From positions 1-26,018 of the forward strand of contig JAEDLO010000013.1 of assembly GCA_016295245.1 (NCBI GenBank): a stretch of DNA of 26,018 nt, read 5' to 3'. Of this stretch, positions 14,074-21,125 are shown one piece after another. A program made the translations under genes and the position numbers. Position 1 is the stretch's first letter. Every line of letters begins with the position of its first letter. The notes beneath the pieces are model-generated. The model did no database searches. It worked only from the letters and a program-made list of their open reading frames with translations, and had not been told where the DNA came from. This DNA comes from Bacteroidales bacterium. Lineage in GTDB: Bacteria; Bacteroidota; Bacteroidia; Bacteroidales; UBA932.

Positions 14074-15936
14074 TTATTTCAGAAGCTTTTCGCTTCGTGC
14101 AATAAAATCTGCGAGTTTCTTGCCCTTGAGCAGGCCGCAGCCCAACAGAGCCAGATCGACTACCTGATTGAGCAGTTCGGTCTGGTTTTCCCTATCTGCC
14201 CAGATCTTTCCGATCAGAGGATTCTCCATATTGACGATGATGTTGTAGGACTGAGGCAGAGAACCGTAGAAGTTCATACCTCCACCCATAGCGCTCATCT
14301 CACGGTAACGGCGCATAAACTCATTCTGGGTGATGAGGACAGGGGCTGAATTCTCGCCAAGGTTCTGAGGCTCGACCATATAGTCGTTCCCTTCAGGAAG
14401 AGCTGACTTGAAGAGTTCATCGAGAGCCTTCTTGTCATCCTCGCTCATCTCAGGCTTTGCCTTTTCCTCCTTGACGATGAGATTGTCAACCGAGTCGCTG
14501 TCAACTCGCGCGAAACGGGTGTGCTCCACCTTGCTTTCAAGCAGGTTGACAAAGTGACTGTCAAGCTCGCAGTCCATAAGGAGCACATCATAACCCTTGT
14601 TCTTGGCAGCCTCGATGAAGCTGTACTGCTCCTGAGGAAGGGTGGCATAGAGATAAACCACATTCTTATCCTTGTCGGTCTGCTCCGGTTCCACAGCCTT
14701 GCGGTAATCTTCGAGACTGAAATACTTGCCTTCCGTGTTCTTCAGCAGGGCGAAGTTCATAGCCCTCTCGCAGAACTTCTCGTCAGAGAGCATACCGTAT
14801 TCGATAAAGAGCTTGATATTGTCCCATTTCTGCTCGAACTGGTCCCTGTGCTCCTTGAAGATTTCCTCCAGACGGTCTGACACCTTCTTGGTGATGTAGG
14901 TGCTGATCTTCTTGACGTTGGAGTCGCTCTGGAGATAGCTTCGGCTGACGTTCAGAGGGATGTCCGGAGAATCAATCACACCGTGAAGCAGGGTAAGGAA
15001 GTCCGGAACGATGTTGTCCACGTGCTCGGTGACGAACATCTGGTTGCAGTAGAGCTGAATCTTGTTCTTGTCGATGGACATCCTCTCCTTGATCTTAGGG
15101 AAGTAGAGCACGCCGGTGAGGTTGAAAGGATAGTCCACATTGAGGTGGATCCAGAACATCGGCTCCTCTTCCATAGGATAGAGCTCGCGGTAGAACTTCA
15201 GGTAGTCCTCGTCCTTGAGCTCTGACGGTGTCCTTGTCCAGATAGGCTCGATGCTGTTGATGATATTGTCCTCCCCGGTCTCGACACTCTTGCCGTCCTT
15301 CCACTCGGTCTTCTTGCCGAAGACTACAGGAACAGGCATAAACTTGCAGTATTTGCCGAGCAGCTGGCTGATGCGTGCCTTCTGGGCAAACTCTACGGAG
15401 TCGTCGTCGATGTACAGGCTGATGACGGTTCCCCTGTCTGTCTTGTCGCTTGGCTCGAGAGTGTATTCAGGCGAGCCGTCGCAGGTCCAGCGCACTGCCT
15501 TGGCGCCTTCAACCCAGCTGAGGGTGTCAATGGTGACCTTCTTCGAGACCATAAAGGCCGAATAGAAGCCGAGGCCGAAGTGGCCGATGATGGAGCCGAT
15601 CTGGTCCTTGTATTTCTCGAGGAATTCTCCGGCTGAGGAGAAGGCGATCTGGTTGATGTAGCGGTCAACCTCCTCTTCGGTCATACCGATACCGCGGTCG
15701 ATGATGCGGAGTATCTTTTCATTCTCATCGAGTTCGATGCTGACCTTGATGTCGCCAAGTTCACCCTTGAAGTCTCCGCTGGAAGCGAGAGCCTTCATCT
15801 TCTGGCTGGCATCAACTGCGTTTGCCACAAGTTCACGCAGGAAAATCTCGTGGTCTGAATAAAGGAATTGCTTGATGACGGGGAAGATGTTCTCAGTAGT
15901 AACACCTATCTTGCCTTTCATTGATTCTGTTGCCAT
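14074..15936 (-). CDS. htpG: Molecular chaperone HtpG (Hsp90)
   Basis: A 620-residue bacterial Hsp90 (E. coli HtpG is 624), an ATP-dependent cytoplasmic chaperone. The GHKL ATPase domain (about 1-230) shows FLRELVANAVDA (32-43, with catalytic Glu35), IIDRGIGMT, and GHFGLGFYSAFMV for the ATP lid. The middle domain contains LNVSRSYLQSD with the conserved Arg-x-x-x-Gln element, and the C-terminal dimerisation domain follows. The ATG at 15936 gives MATESMKGKIGVTTEN, the expected beginning. It is a single-gene unit, convergent with the PhoR-like kinase. Its upstream region carries two inverted repeats, one spanning the predicted promoter; no CIRCE element is present. Confidence 0.96.
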   Translation of the reverse strand: MATESMKGKIGVTTENIFPVIKQFLYSDHEIFLRELVANAVDASQKMKALASSGDFKGELGDIKVSIELDENEKILRIIDRGIGMTEEEVDRYINQIAFSSAGEFLEKYKDQIGSIIGHFGLGFYSAFMVSKKVTIDTLSWVEGAKAVRWTCDGSPEYTLEPSDKTDRGTVISLYIDDDSVEFAQKARISQLLGKYCKFMPVPVVFGKKTEWKDGKSVETGEDNIINSIEPIWTRTPSELKDEDYLKFYRELYPMEEEPMFWIHLNVDYPFNLTGVLYFPKIKERMSIDKNKIQLYCNQMFVTEHVDNIVPDFLTLLHGVIDSPDIPLNVSRSYLQSDSNVKKISTYITKKVSDRLEEIFKEHRDQFEQKWDNIKLFIEYGMLSDEKFCERAMNFALLKNTEGKYFSLEDYRKAVEPEQTDKDKNVVYLYATLPQEQYSFIEAAKNKGYDVLLMDCELDSHFVNLLESKVEHTRFARVDSDSVDNLIVKEEKAKPEMSEDDKKALDELFKSALPEGNDYMVEPQNLGENSAPVLITQNEFMRRYREMSAMGGGMNFYGSLPQSYNIIVNMENPLIGKIWADRENQTELLNQVVDLALLGCGLLKGKKLADFIARSEKLLK

Positions 15937-15963
15937 TGTTTATCTGTTTTATGTTTATTCTTA

Positions 15964-15995
15964 CAAAAGCCACAGGGACTGCCGCCCCGCGACAA
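15964..15995 (-). promoter_or_regulatory. Possible htpG promoter
   Basis: Minus-strand GGCTTTTG at 15971-15964 is a degenerate -7 element (TTTG kept, TA lost), and a minus-strand TTG at 15995-15993 lies 21 bases upstream at -33 spacing. The leader to the htpG ATG would be about 20 nt. The weak -7 could mean a dedicated sigma factor or activator. Confidence 0.3.
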
Positions 15996-16003
15996 TCCCT
16001 GTG
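15971..16003 (-). terminator. Inverted repeat CACAGGGA-N17-TCCCTGTG: fucI terminator or htpG operator
   Basis: Perfect 8-bp arms at 15971-15978 and 15996-16003 enclose a GC-rich 17-base loop. On the minus strand, 46 bases after the fucI stop, the hairpin is followed by GCTTTTGT, a short and imperfect U-tract compatible with an intrinsic terminator. The same repeat spans the predicted -33 to -7 interval of htpG, so it could also be a repressor-binding operator. The sequence cannot distinguish the two. Confidence 0.45.
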
Positions 16004-16033
16004 AGAATCAAATTATATTCCAAGCGACAGAAT

Positions 16034-16048
16034 GTGACAATTTGTCAC
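16034..16048. promoter_or_regulatory. 15-bp palindrome GTGACAA-T-TTGTCAC
   Basis: Perfect 7-bp arms (16034-16040 and 16042-16048) around a single central base directly abut the fucI stop codon (TAA, 16051-16049), about 100 bp upstream of the htpG ATG. The odd-length compact symmetry looks like a dimeric regulator's operator rather than an RNA hairpin, because a one-base loop cannot form. The regulator is unknown. Confidence 0.4.
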
Positions 16049-17866
16049 TTATTTGTAGATCGGGCCAAAATTTTCGCAGGCACGGAAGTCTGCGCCCTCC
16101 TTGTCCATTCCAAAAGCGTTCCAGGCGGCCGGGCGGAAGATGTCCTTATCGGCGATGTTGTGCATACATACAGGGATGCGCAGCATCGAGGCGAGGGTAA
16201 TGAGGTCGCTGCCGATATGGCCATAGGCGATTGCGCCGTGGTTGGCGCCCCAGTTGTTCATCACGCTGTACACATCCTTGAAAGCATCCTTTGCAGGGTC
16301 GAGGCGCGGCGCGAACCAAGTGGTAGGCCAGGTCGGGTCGGTACGCTTGTCAAGGATGTCGTGCACGTCCTCAGGCAGGCTCACGCTCCAGCCTTCGGCA
16401 AGCTGCAGCACAGGCCCCAGACCTGCGACCATATTGAGTCTGAGCATAGTCATCGGCATACCCTCCCGGGTCACGAAGTGCGAAGAGTAGCCGCCGCCGC
16501 GGAAGTAATCGCGGTCCGCAGGCATCCAGCTGGTGGCAGCCAGGCAGGCCTCCACATCGCTCCCGCTCATCTCCCAAGGGGTTTTCATCACAGGCCGGCC
16601 CTGGGCATCCTTCATCTCGCCGGTGGCATCAAGAGTGGTCGCGCCCGAATTGATCAGGTGGATGAAGCCACCCGCAGCGGCTCCGCCGGGACGCTTTCCG
16701 GTCACGCGCTCTACGGCGTCAGGACTCCAGTAGGTGCGCACGTCGGAGAACATCACGCCGCGGTTGGTCAGCAGGTGGCCGAAGAGCATCGAGATGCCGT
16801 TGAGGAAGTCGTTCTCTGTGGCGAGCACTTTGGCTTCACGTATGCCGTTCCAGTCGTAGCTCGAGCACATCAGGGACTCCGGGAAGTCGAAGTTCGGCTT
16901 GTAGTCGGTCCACTGGCGCTGGCCCTGCACTCCTCCGCAGATGGCGTTGTGGCCCAGAGCCTCCTCCTTGTAGCCCATCTCAAGAAGCCTCGGATTGCCT
17001 TCCATAAGGTCGCGGATGATCATATATGTCTTGACGGTAAACTCCCAGTCCGCATCCTTTTCCTCCCTGCTCTTGCCCTTTCCCTTGCCGTTGAAGGAAG
17101 TCATCGGGGTACCCGGGAAGAGAGGCCTGTCCTCGTTGTAGTCGTGGCCCTCGTTAGGCTTGCAGTATTTCTCCACCCAGGCCATTGCCCTGTCGAACTC
17201 CTCGTGGTCGTAGATGCCGAAATCCACGCGGCGCAGGATTTCCACCAGGGAGACGTACTCCGTGCGCATACCAAGGTAGTTCTGAAGGAAGTCGGCGTCA
17301 ACGATGGAGCCGGCGATGCCCATACAGGTATTGCCCATACTCAGATAGCTCTTGCCTCTCATAGTGGCGACGGCCTGCGCTGCACGCGCCCAACGGAGTA
17401 TCTTCTCCGCCACGTCGGCAGGAATGCTGTTGTCCGCGAGGTCCTGAACATCGTGGCCATAGATGCCGTAGGCAGGGAGACCCTTCTGGGCGTGAGCGGC
17501 GAGTACGGCGGCAAGGTACACCGCACCCGGGCGCTCCGTTCCGTTGAAGCCCCATACGGCCTTCGGCCAATGCGGATGCATATCCATAGTCTCCGAACCG
17601 TAGCACCAGCAGGAAGTCACGGTAATGGTGGCCCCCACACCTTCACGCTCGAATTTGTCCTGACACGCGGCAGCTTCCGCCACGCGACCTATGGTGGTAT
17701 CGGCAATCACGCACTCGACAGCTGAGCCGTCGCCGTTGCGCAGATTGTCGGAAATTAACTTTGCCACAGCTGCAGCAAGGTCCATTGTCTTTTGCTCAAG
17801 GCTTTCTCGAACGCCGCCCTGACGGCCATCGATAGTAGGTCTGATGCCTATTCTGGGATATTTCAT
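16049..17866 (-). CDS. fucI: L-fucose isomerase
   Basis: A 605-residue cytoplasmic Mn-dependent ketol isomerase that converts L-fucose to L-fuculose; family members also accept D-arabinose and L-galactose. E. coli FucI is 591 residues. The three metal ligands are identifiable by context: Glu351 in LATENDFLNG, Asp375 in MFSDVRTYWSP and His543 in NNWGANHGA (E. coli Glu337, Asp361, His528). The start MKYPRIGIRPTIDGR matches the family. It is transcribed away from the AraC-type regulator and the L-galactose-pathway operon, across a 156-bp region that carries a direct repeat. No fuculokinase or fuculose-1-phosphate aldolase follows it. Downstream is a hairpin and then htpG. Confidence 0.95.
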   Translation of the reverse strand: MKYPRIGIRPTIDGRQGGVRESLEQKTMDLAAAVAKLISDNLRNGDGSAVECVIADTTIGRVAEAAACQDKFEREGVGATITVTSCWCYGSETMDMHPHWPKAVWGFNGTERPGAVYLAAVLAAHAQKGLPAYGIYGHDVQDLADNSIPADVAEKILRWARAAQAVATMRGKSYLSMGNTCMGIAGSIVDADFLQNYLGMRTEYVSLVEILRRVDFGIYDHEEFDRAMAWVEKYCKPNEGHDYNEDRPLFPGTPMTSFNGKGKGKSREEKDADWEFTVKTYMIIRDLMEGNPRLLEMGYKEEALGHNAICGGVQGQRQWTDYKPNFDFPESLMCSSYDWNGIREAKVLATENDFLNGISMLFGHLLTNRGVMFSDVRTYWSPDAVERVTGKRPGGAAAGGFIHLINSGATTLDATGEMKDAQGRPVMKTPWEMSGSDVEACLAATSWMPADRDYFRGGGYSSHFVTREGMPMTMLRLNMVAGLGPVLQLAEGWSVSLPEDVHDILDKRTDPTWPTTWFAPRLDPAKDAFKDVYSVMNNWGANHGAIAYGHIGSDLITLASMLRIPVCMHNIADKDIFRPAAWNAFGMDKEGADFRACENFGPIYK

Positions 17867-17896
17867 GATATAAAGTTGGTATTAGTTTCTGAGGAC

Positions 17897-17904
17897 CAAA
17901 TATG
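17897..17904 (-). promoter_or_regulatory. Possible -7 element for fucI
   Basis: Minus-strand CATATTTG differs from TAnnTTTG at one base and lies 30 bases upstream of the fucI ATG. No clear -33 TTG accompanies it, which would suit an AraC-activated promoter. Confidence 0.35.
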
Positions 17905-17932
17905 GAAATAAAACACAGAAAAATAGACCTAT

Positions 17933-17960
17933 TATTTTATCAATTAATCGTATATTATCA
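17933..17960. repeat. Direct repeat TATTTTATCA / TATATTATCA, candidate AraC-family operator
   Basis: Two 10-bp copies at 17933-17942 and 17951-17960 differ at one base and are offset by 18 bp. They lie in the divergent fucI/araC region, roughly 40-70 bases upstream of the predicted fucI transcription start. AraC-family dimers bind direct repeats of this kind. The region is AT-rich, so chance similarity is possible. Confidence 0.35.
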
Positions 17961-17990
17961 CCATCAGCATAATTAGTCACGAATATTGAG

Positions 17991-17998
17991 TAACTTCG
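17991..17998 (+). promoter_or_regulatory. Possible -7 element for the AraC-led operon
   Basis: TAACTTCG differs from TAnnTTTG at one base and lies 24 bases before the ATG at 18023. This would drive the six-gene operon ending at 23461. Confidence 0.35.
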
Positions 17999-18022
17999 AA
18001 AAATCACAAATTCTAATTCAAT

Positions 18023-18913
18023 ATGACGATTGACGATTTTACTCCACTTATCTTGAACGCAGGCAAGGCAAGCCTTAATTCCAACTGGAATTATTCAAAC
18101 GTCAAGAGTCCCTTCGCCAGACTGTTTTGCGTCATCGAAGGGTCTGCCACCATTTCTCTTGGTGGAGTATGCCACAATCTGACCGCCGGCCATCTCTACC
18201 TCATTCCTCCATTCACTCAGCACAGCACCTCTTGCGACGGAAAGTTTGTACACTACTACATTCACACCTATGAAGACATTCCGGCAGAGTCCGGAAGCAT
18301 CTTCGACGAGTGGGACTTCCCTTTCGAGGTTCCGGCTACCGAAACCGACGTCGCCCTGGTCGCCCAGCTTGTCCAGAACAATCCGGAACTCAGGCTCAAG
18401 GAATTTGACCCGGAGAAATACGACAACCACCAGAACCTGATGAACAACCTCTATCAGGAAAAAGAAAGGGACATCTCCACCAGAATTGAGTGTAAAGCAA
18501 TAGTGATGCTGCTCATCTCCCATTTCCTGGGCAAGGCCAGACACCACAATGACGTGAAGGACAAGCGTATCCGCCAGTCCATCAAGGTCATCAACAGCCG
18601 GCTTTCCAAGACCGACCTCCGCATTGACGAGCTCAAGGCAGCAGCCTGCCTTTCAACTAACCAGTTTATCCGCCTGTTCAAAAAGGAAACAGGCCAAACC
18701 CCTCTTCAGTACATTACGAACAAGAGAATAGAAAAGGCCCAGGCCCTTCTGCTCAAGAGCGAGATCAACACTAAGAATCTGGCAAACGCCGTCGGTTTCG
18801 AGGACTCGGCCTACTTCTGCAAGGTATTCAAGAAGAGTACCGGCTTTACTCCGCAGAAGTACAGGCAGCAAGCCTTGAACCCTGGCAAGTTGCCACCTGA
18901 TAATGAAAAATGA
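18023..18913 (+). CDS. AraC-family transcriptional regulator of the fucose/galactose locus
   Basis: A 296-residue regulator with an N-terminal cupin-like sensor (about 15-110, including LTAGHLYLIPPFTQHST). The C-terminal AraC double helix-turn-helix (about 188-285) shows LSTNQFIRLFKKETGQTPLQYI and the second-HTH signature AVGFEDSAYFCKVFKKSTGFTPQKYR. It probably senses L-fucose, L-galactose or a pathway intermediate. It is the first gene of the plus-strand operon, and its TGA overlaps the ATG of the mutarotase (4 bp). It is divergent from fucI, so it likely controls both directions from the 17867-18022 region. Confidence 0.9.
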   Translation: MTIDDFTPLILNAGKASLNSNWNYSNVKSPFARLFCVIEGSATISLGGVCHNLTAGHLYLIPPFTQHSTSCDGKFVHYYIHTYEDIPAESGSIFDEWDFPFEVPATETDVALVAQLVQNNPELRLKEFDPEKYDNHQNLMNNLYQEKERDISTRIECKAIVMLLISHFLGKARHHNDVKDKRIRQSIKVINSRLSKTDLRIDELKAAACLSTNQFIRLFKKETGQTPLQYITNKRIEKAQALLLKSEINTKNLANAVGFEDSAYFCKVFKKSTGFTPQKYRQQALNPGKLPPDNEK

Positions 18914-19248
18914 AAAGATACTGTCAAACCCTGAGGCTCGTAGATGACGAGCAGCTGATTCAGGATTACATTGAAGTCCACCGTCACGTCTGGCCGGAAA
19001 TCATTCAGGGCCAGCGTGAGGTTGGAATCATCAATATGCAGATTTACAGAAAGAACAGGGATCTGTTTATGATCTGCGACACTGTGGACGACTTCGATTT
19101 CAGAAGGGATATGGCAAGACTCGCCACCCTTCCGCGTCAGGCCGAATGGGAAGCCTATGTAGCCCGTTTCCAGGGCTGCGACCCATCTGCCCCGTCAGAC
19201 AGCAAATGGCAGCTTATGGAGCAGATTTTCGACAGCGGAACCAACTAA
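18910..19248 (+). CDS. L-rhamnose mutarotase-family (RhaM/DUF718) sugar mutarotase
   Basis: A 112-residue protein of the RhaM family, which interconverts alpha and beta anomers of 6-deoxy sugars. The diagnostic YxxxHxxxWPE motif is present as YIEVHRHVWPE (20-30); His24 aligns with the catalytic His22 of E. coli RhaM. Given its place in a fucose/L-galactose operon, its substrate is more likely L-fucose or L-galactose than L-rhamnose, taking the role FucU fills in E. coli. It overlaps the AraC gene by 4 bp and precedes the aldo/keto reductase by 14 bp. Confidence 0.87.
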   Translation: MKRYCQTLRLVDDEQLIQDYIEVHRHVWPEIIQGQREVGIINMQIYRKNRDLFMICDTVDDFDFRRDMARLATLPRQAEWEAYVARFQGCDPSAPSDSKWQLMEQIFDSGTN

Positions 19249-19262
19249 CACACAATATCACT

Positions 19263-20195
19263 ATGGACTACAGAGAACTGGGACGGACAGGATTGAAACT
19301 GTCCAAAATCGGATATGGAGCATCCTCGCTCGGAGCCGTTTTCCACGACTTCGACAAGGCACGGGGGCTGGAATCCGTCTTCACGGCAATAGATCAGGGC
19401 ATCAACTTCATCGATGTTTCCCCATACTACGGCCACTATAAGGCTGAAACCGTTCTTGGAGAAGCCCTCCGGCAAATCCCCCGAGACAAGTTCATCCTCT
19501 CAACTAAGGTGGGCCGTTACGGCGAGAACGGCGTCAACAGCTGGGACTACTCGGCAGAGCGCGTATGCCGCAGCGTTTACGAGAGTATGGAGCGCCTGGG
19601 CATTGACTACATCGACCTGATCAATGTACACGACATCGAATTTGCCGACCTCAGGCAGATAGTGTCGGAGACCATCCCGGCGCTGGTGGAACTCAGGGAC
19701 AAGGGCGTGGTCGGCCACGTGGGCATCACTGACCTTCAGCTCGAAAACCTCAAATGGGTGATTGAAAACAGCCCGGAGGGCAGCGTGGAGAGCGTCCTGA
19801 ATTTCTGTCACTACTGTCTCAACGACGACAAGCTTGTGGACTTTCTCGATTTCTTCGAGTCGCGGGGCATAGGCGTAATCAGCGCCTCGCCTTTCTCTAT
19901 GGGACTGCTCACTGAGCGCGGCGCACCTGAGTGGCATCCGGCGCCTAAGCCATTGATGGACGCCTGCCGCAAGGCGGCAGAGCACTGCAAGGCAAAGGGC
20001 TACCCTATCGAGAAGCTCGCAATGCAGTACTCCCTTTCAAACGACAGGATAAGTTCAACCCTGTTCAGCACCACCAGGCCTGAAAACTTGCTGAAGAATC
20101 TTCAGTACATCAGCGAACCTATCGACAGTCAGCTGCTTGCGGAAGTACAGGAAATAATCGGCGACCAGAAAAGAGTCTCATGGAAGAATACATAA
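19263..20195 (+). CDS. L-galactose (L-fucose) 1-dehydrogenase, aldo/keto reductase family
   Basis: A 310-residue NAD(P)-dependent aldo/keto reductase. The AKR tetrad is Asp51, Tyr56 (FIDVSPYYG), Lys82 (LSTKVGRY) and His123 (NVHDIEF). The stretches QIVSETIPAL, GVISASPFSMGLLTE and PEWHPA closely resemble plant L-galactose dehydrogenase, recognised from memory. In Bacteroides vulgatus a homologue in the same gene order oxidises L-galactose to L-galactono-1,5-lactone; L-fucose is 6-deoxy-L-galactose and may also be used. ATG 19263 (MDYRELGRTGLK) is the family start, although the frame is open further upstream inside the mutarotase gene. Its end overlaps the lactonase start by 16 bp. Confidence 0.9.
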   Translation: MDYRELGRTGLKLSKIGYGASSLGAVFHDFDKARGLESVFTAIDQGINFIDVSPYYGHYKAETVLGEALRQIPRDKFILSTKVGRYGENGVNSWDYSAERVCRSVYESMERLGIDYIDLINVHDIEFADLRQIVSETIPALVELRDKGVVGHVGITDLQLENLKWVIENSPEGSVESVLNFCHYCLNDDKLVDFLDFFESRGIGVISASPFSMGLLTERGAPEWHPAPKPLMDACRKAAEHCKAKGYPIEKLAMQYSLSNDRISSTLFSTTRPENLLKNLQYISEPIDSQLLAEVQEIIGDQKRVSWKNT

Positions 20196-21109
20196 AAATC
20201 ATTGACGCCCACTCCCACCTGTGGCTGCGCCAGGAAGCTGAGGTGGCCGGAAAGAAGATTACTCCCCTGCCCGACGGACGCAGTATGTTTATGGGCGAAG
20301 AAGTGCAGATGCTGCCGCCATTTATGATTGACGGCACCAACAGCGCGGAAGTTTTCCTTTCAAATATGAACTATGCAAGGGTGTCTGCAGCAGTCGTCAC
20401 CCAAGAGTTCATCGACGGCCTGCAGAATGACTACCTGCTCGAAGTGGGCAGGCGCTACCCGCAGCGCTTCTTCGTGTTCGGTATGTGCGAATTCCGCCAA
20501 CCGGGCTTCCTTGAAGAAGGCATACGCCTGATGGACGCGGGTTTCAGGGGCATCAAGATTCCCGCCGCCCGCCTGCTGCTGCCCGAAGGCAGGGTAAGGC
20601 TTGATTCCGTTGAGATGATGACCCTTTTCGCCAGGATGGAGGAACGCGGAGTGATACTCGGCATAGAGCTCGCCGACGGAGACTGCCAGGTGGAGGAGAT
20701 GGAGACGATAATAAGCGCATACCCGAAGCTCAAGATAATCATAGGGCACTTCGGCATGGTCACCCGCCCCAACTGGCTCTCGCAAATACGGCTTGCCAGA
20801 CACCCAAATGTCTATGTCGAGAGCGGCGGCATCACCTGGCTCTTCAATGATGAATTCTACCCCTTCCCTTCCGCAGTGCGCGCAATCCGAGAAGCGGCCG
20901 ACCTTGTCGGTATGGACAAGCTGATGTGGGGGTCGGACTATCCGCGCACCATCACCGCCATCACCTACAAGATGTCCTATGACTTCCTTTTCAGGAGCAA
21001 ACTGCTCAGCGCGGAGGAACTTTCAGCCTTCCTTTCCGAAAACGCCCGGAAATTCTTCGGTTTCAACCAGCTTGTAAGCCTGCCTTACATCAAGAATATG
21101 TCTGAATAA
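20180..21109 (+). CDS. L-galactono-1,5-lactonase / L-fuconolactonase (amidohydrolase, COG3618)
   Basis: A 309-residue metal-dependent hydrolase of the amidohydrolase superfamily. The HxH motif is at His11/His13 (IDAHSHLW), a further metal or substrate histidine is His190 (IIIGHFG), and the catalytic aspartate is Asp253 (WGSDYP). COG3618 contains sugar lactonases, including L-fucono- and L-galactono-1,5-lactonase. Here it would open the lactone made by the preceding dehydrogenase to L-galactonate (or L-fuconate). The ATG at 20180 lies inside the end of the dehydrogenase gene, and no later Met precedes the HxH motif, so the 16-bp overlap is real and suggests translational coupling. Confidence 0.9.
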   Translation: MEEYIKIIDAHSHLWLRQEAEVAGKKITPLPDGRSMFMGEEVQMLPPFMIDGTNSAEVFLSNMNYARVSAAVVTQEFIDGLQNDYLLEVGRRYPQRFFVFGMCEFRQPGFLEEGIRLMDAGFRGIKIPAARLLLPEGRVRLDSVEMMTLFARMEERGVILGIELADGDCQVEEMETIISAYPKLKIIIGHFGMVTRPNWLSQIRLARHPNVYVESGGITWLFNDEFYPFPSAVRAIREAADLVGMDKLMWGSDYPRTITAITYKMSYDFLFRSKLLSAEELSAFLSENARKFFGFNQLVSLPYIKNMSE

Positions 21110-21125
21110 CAACAAACTATAACCT

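Noticed and set aside
15937..16048. CIRCE heat-shock element upstream of htpG.
   Set aside because: No TTAGCACTC-N9-GAGTGCTAA-like sequence is present; the dyads found have different arms and spacing.
16032..16050. The GTGACAATTTGTCAC palindrome as a CRP site.
   Set aside because: CRP sites are TGTGA-N6-TCACA; here the half-sites are separated by seven bases and the symmetry centre is a single base.
15872..17725. A 617-codon open frame on the plus strand, antisense to fucI and the start of htpG.
   Set aside because: It lies almost wholly opposite a well-supported fucI, its translation is rich in His, Arg and Val with no recognisable domain, and such long antisense frames arise from the codon bias of the real gene.
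19146..19262. An upstream extension of the aldo/keto reductase.
   Set aside because: The added residues lie inside the mutarotase gene and show no homology; the family starts at MDYRELGRTG.
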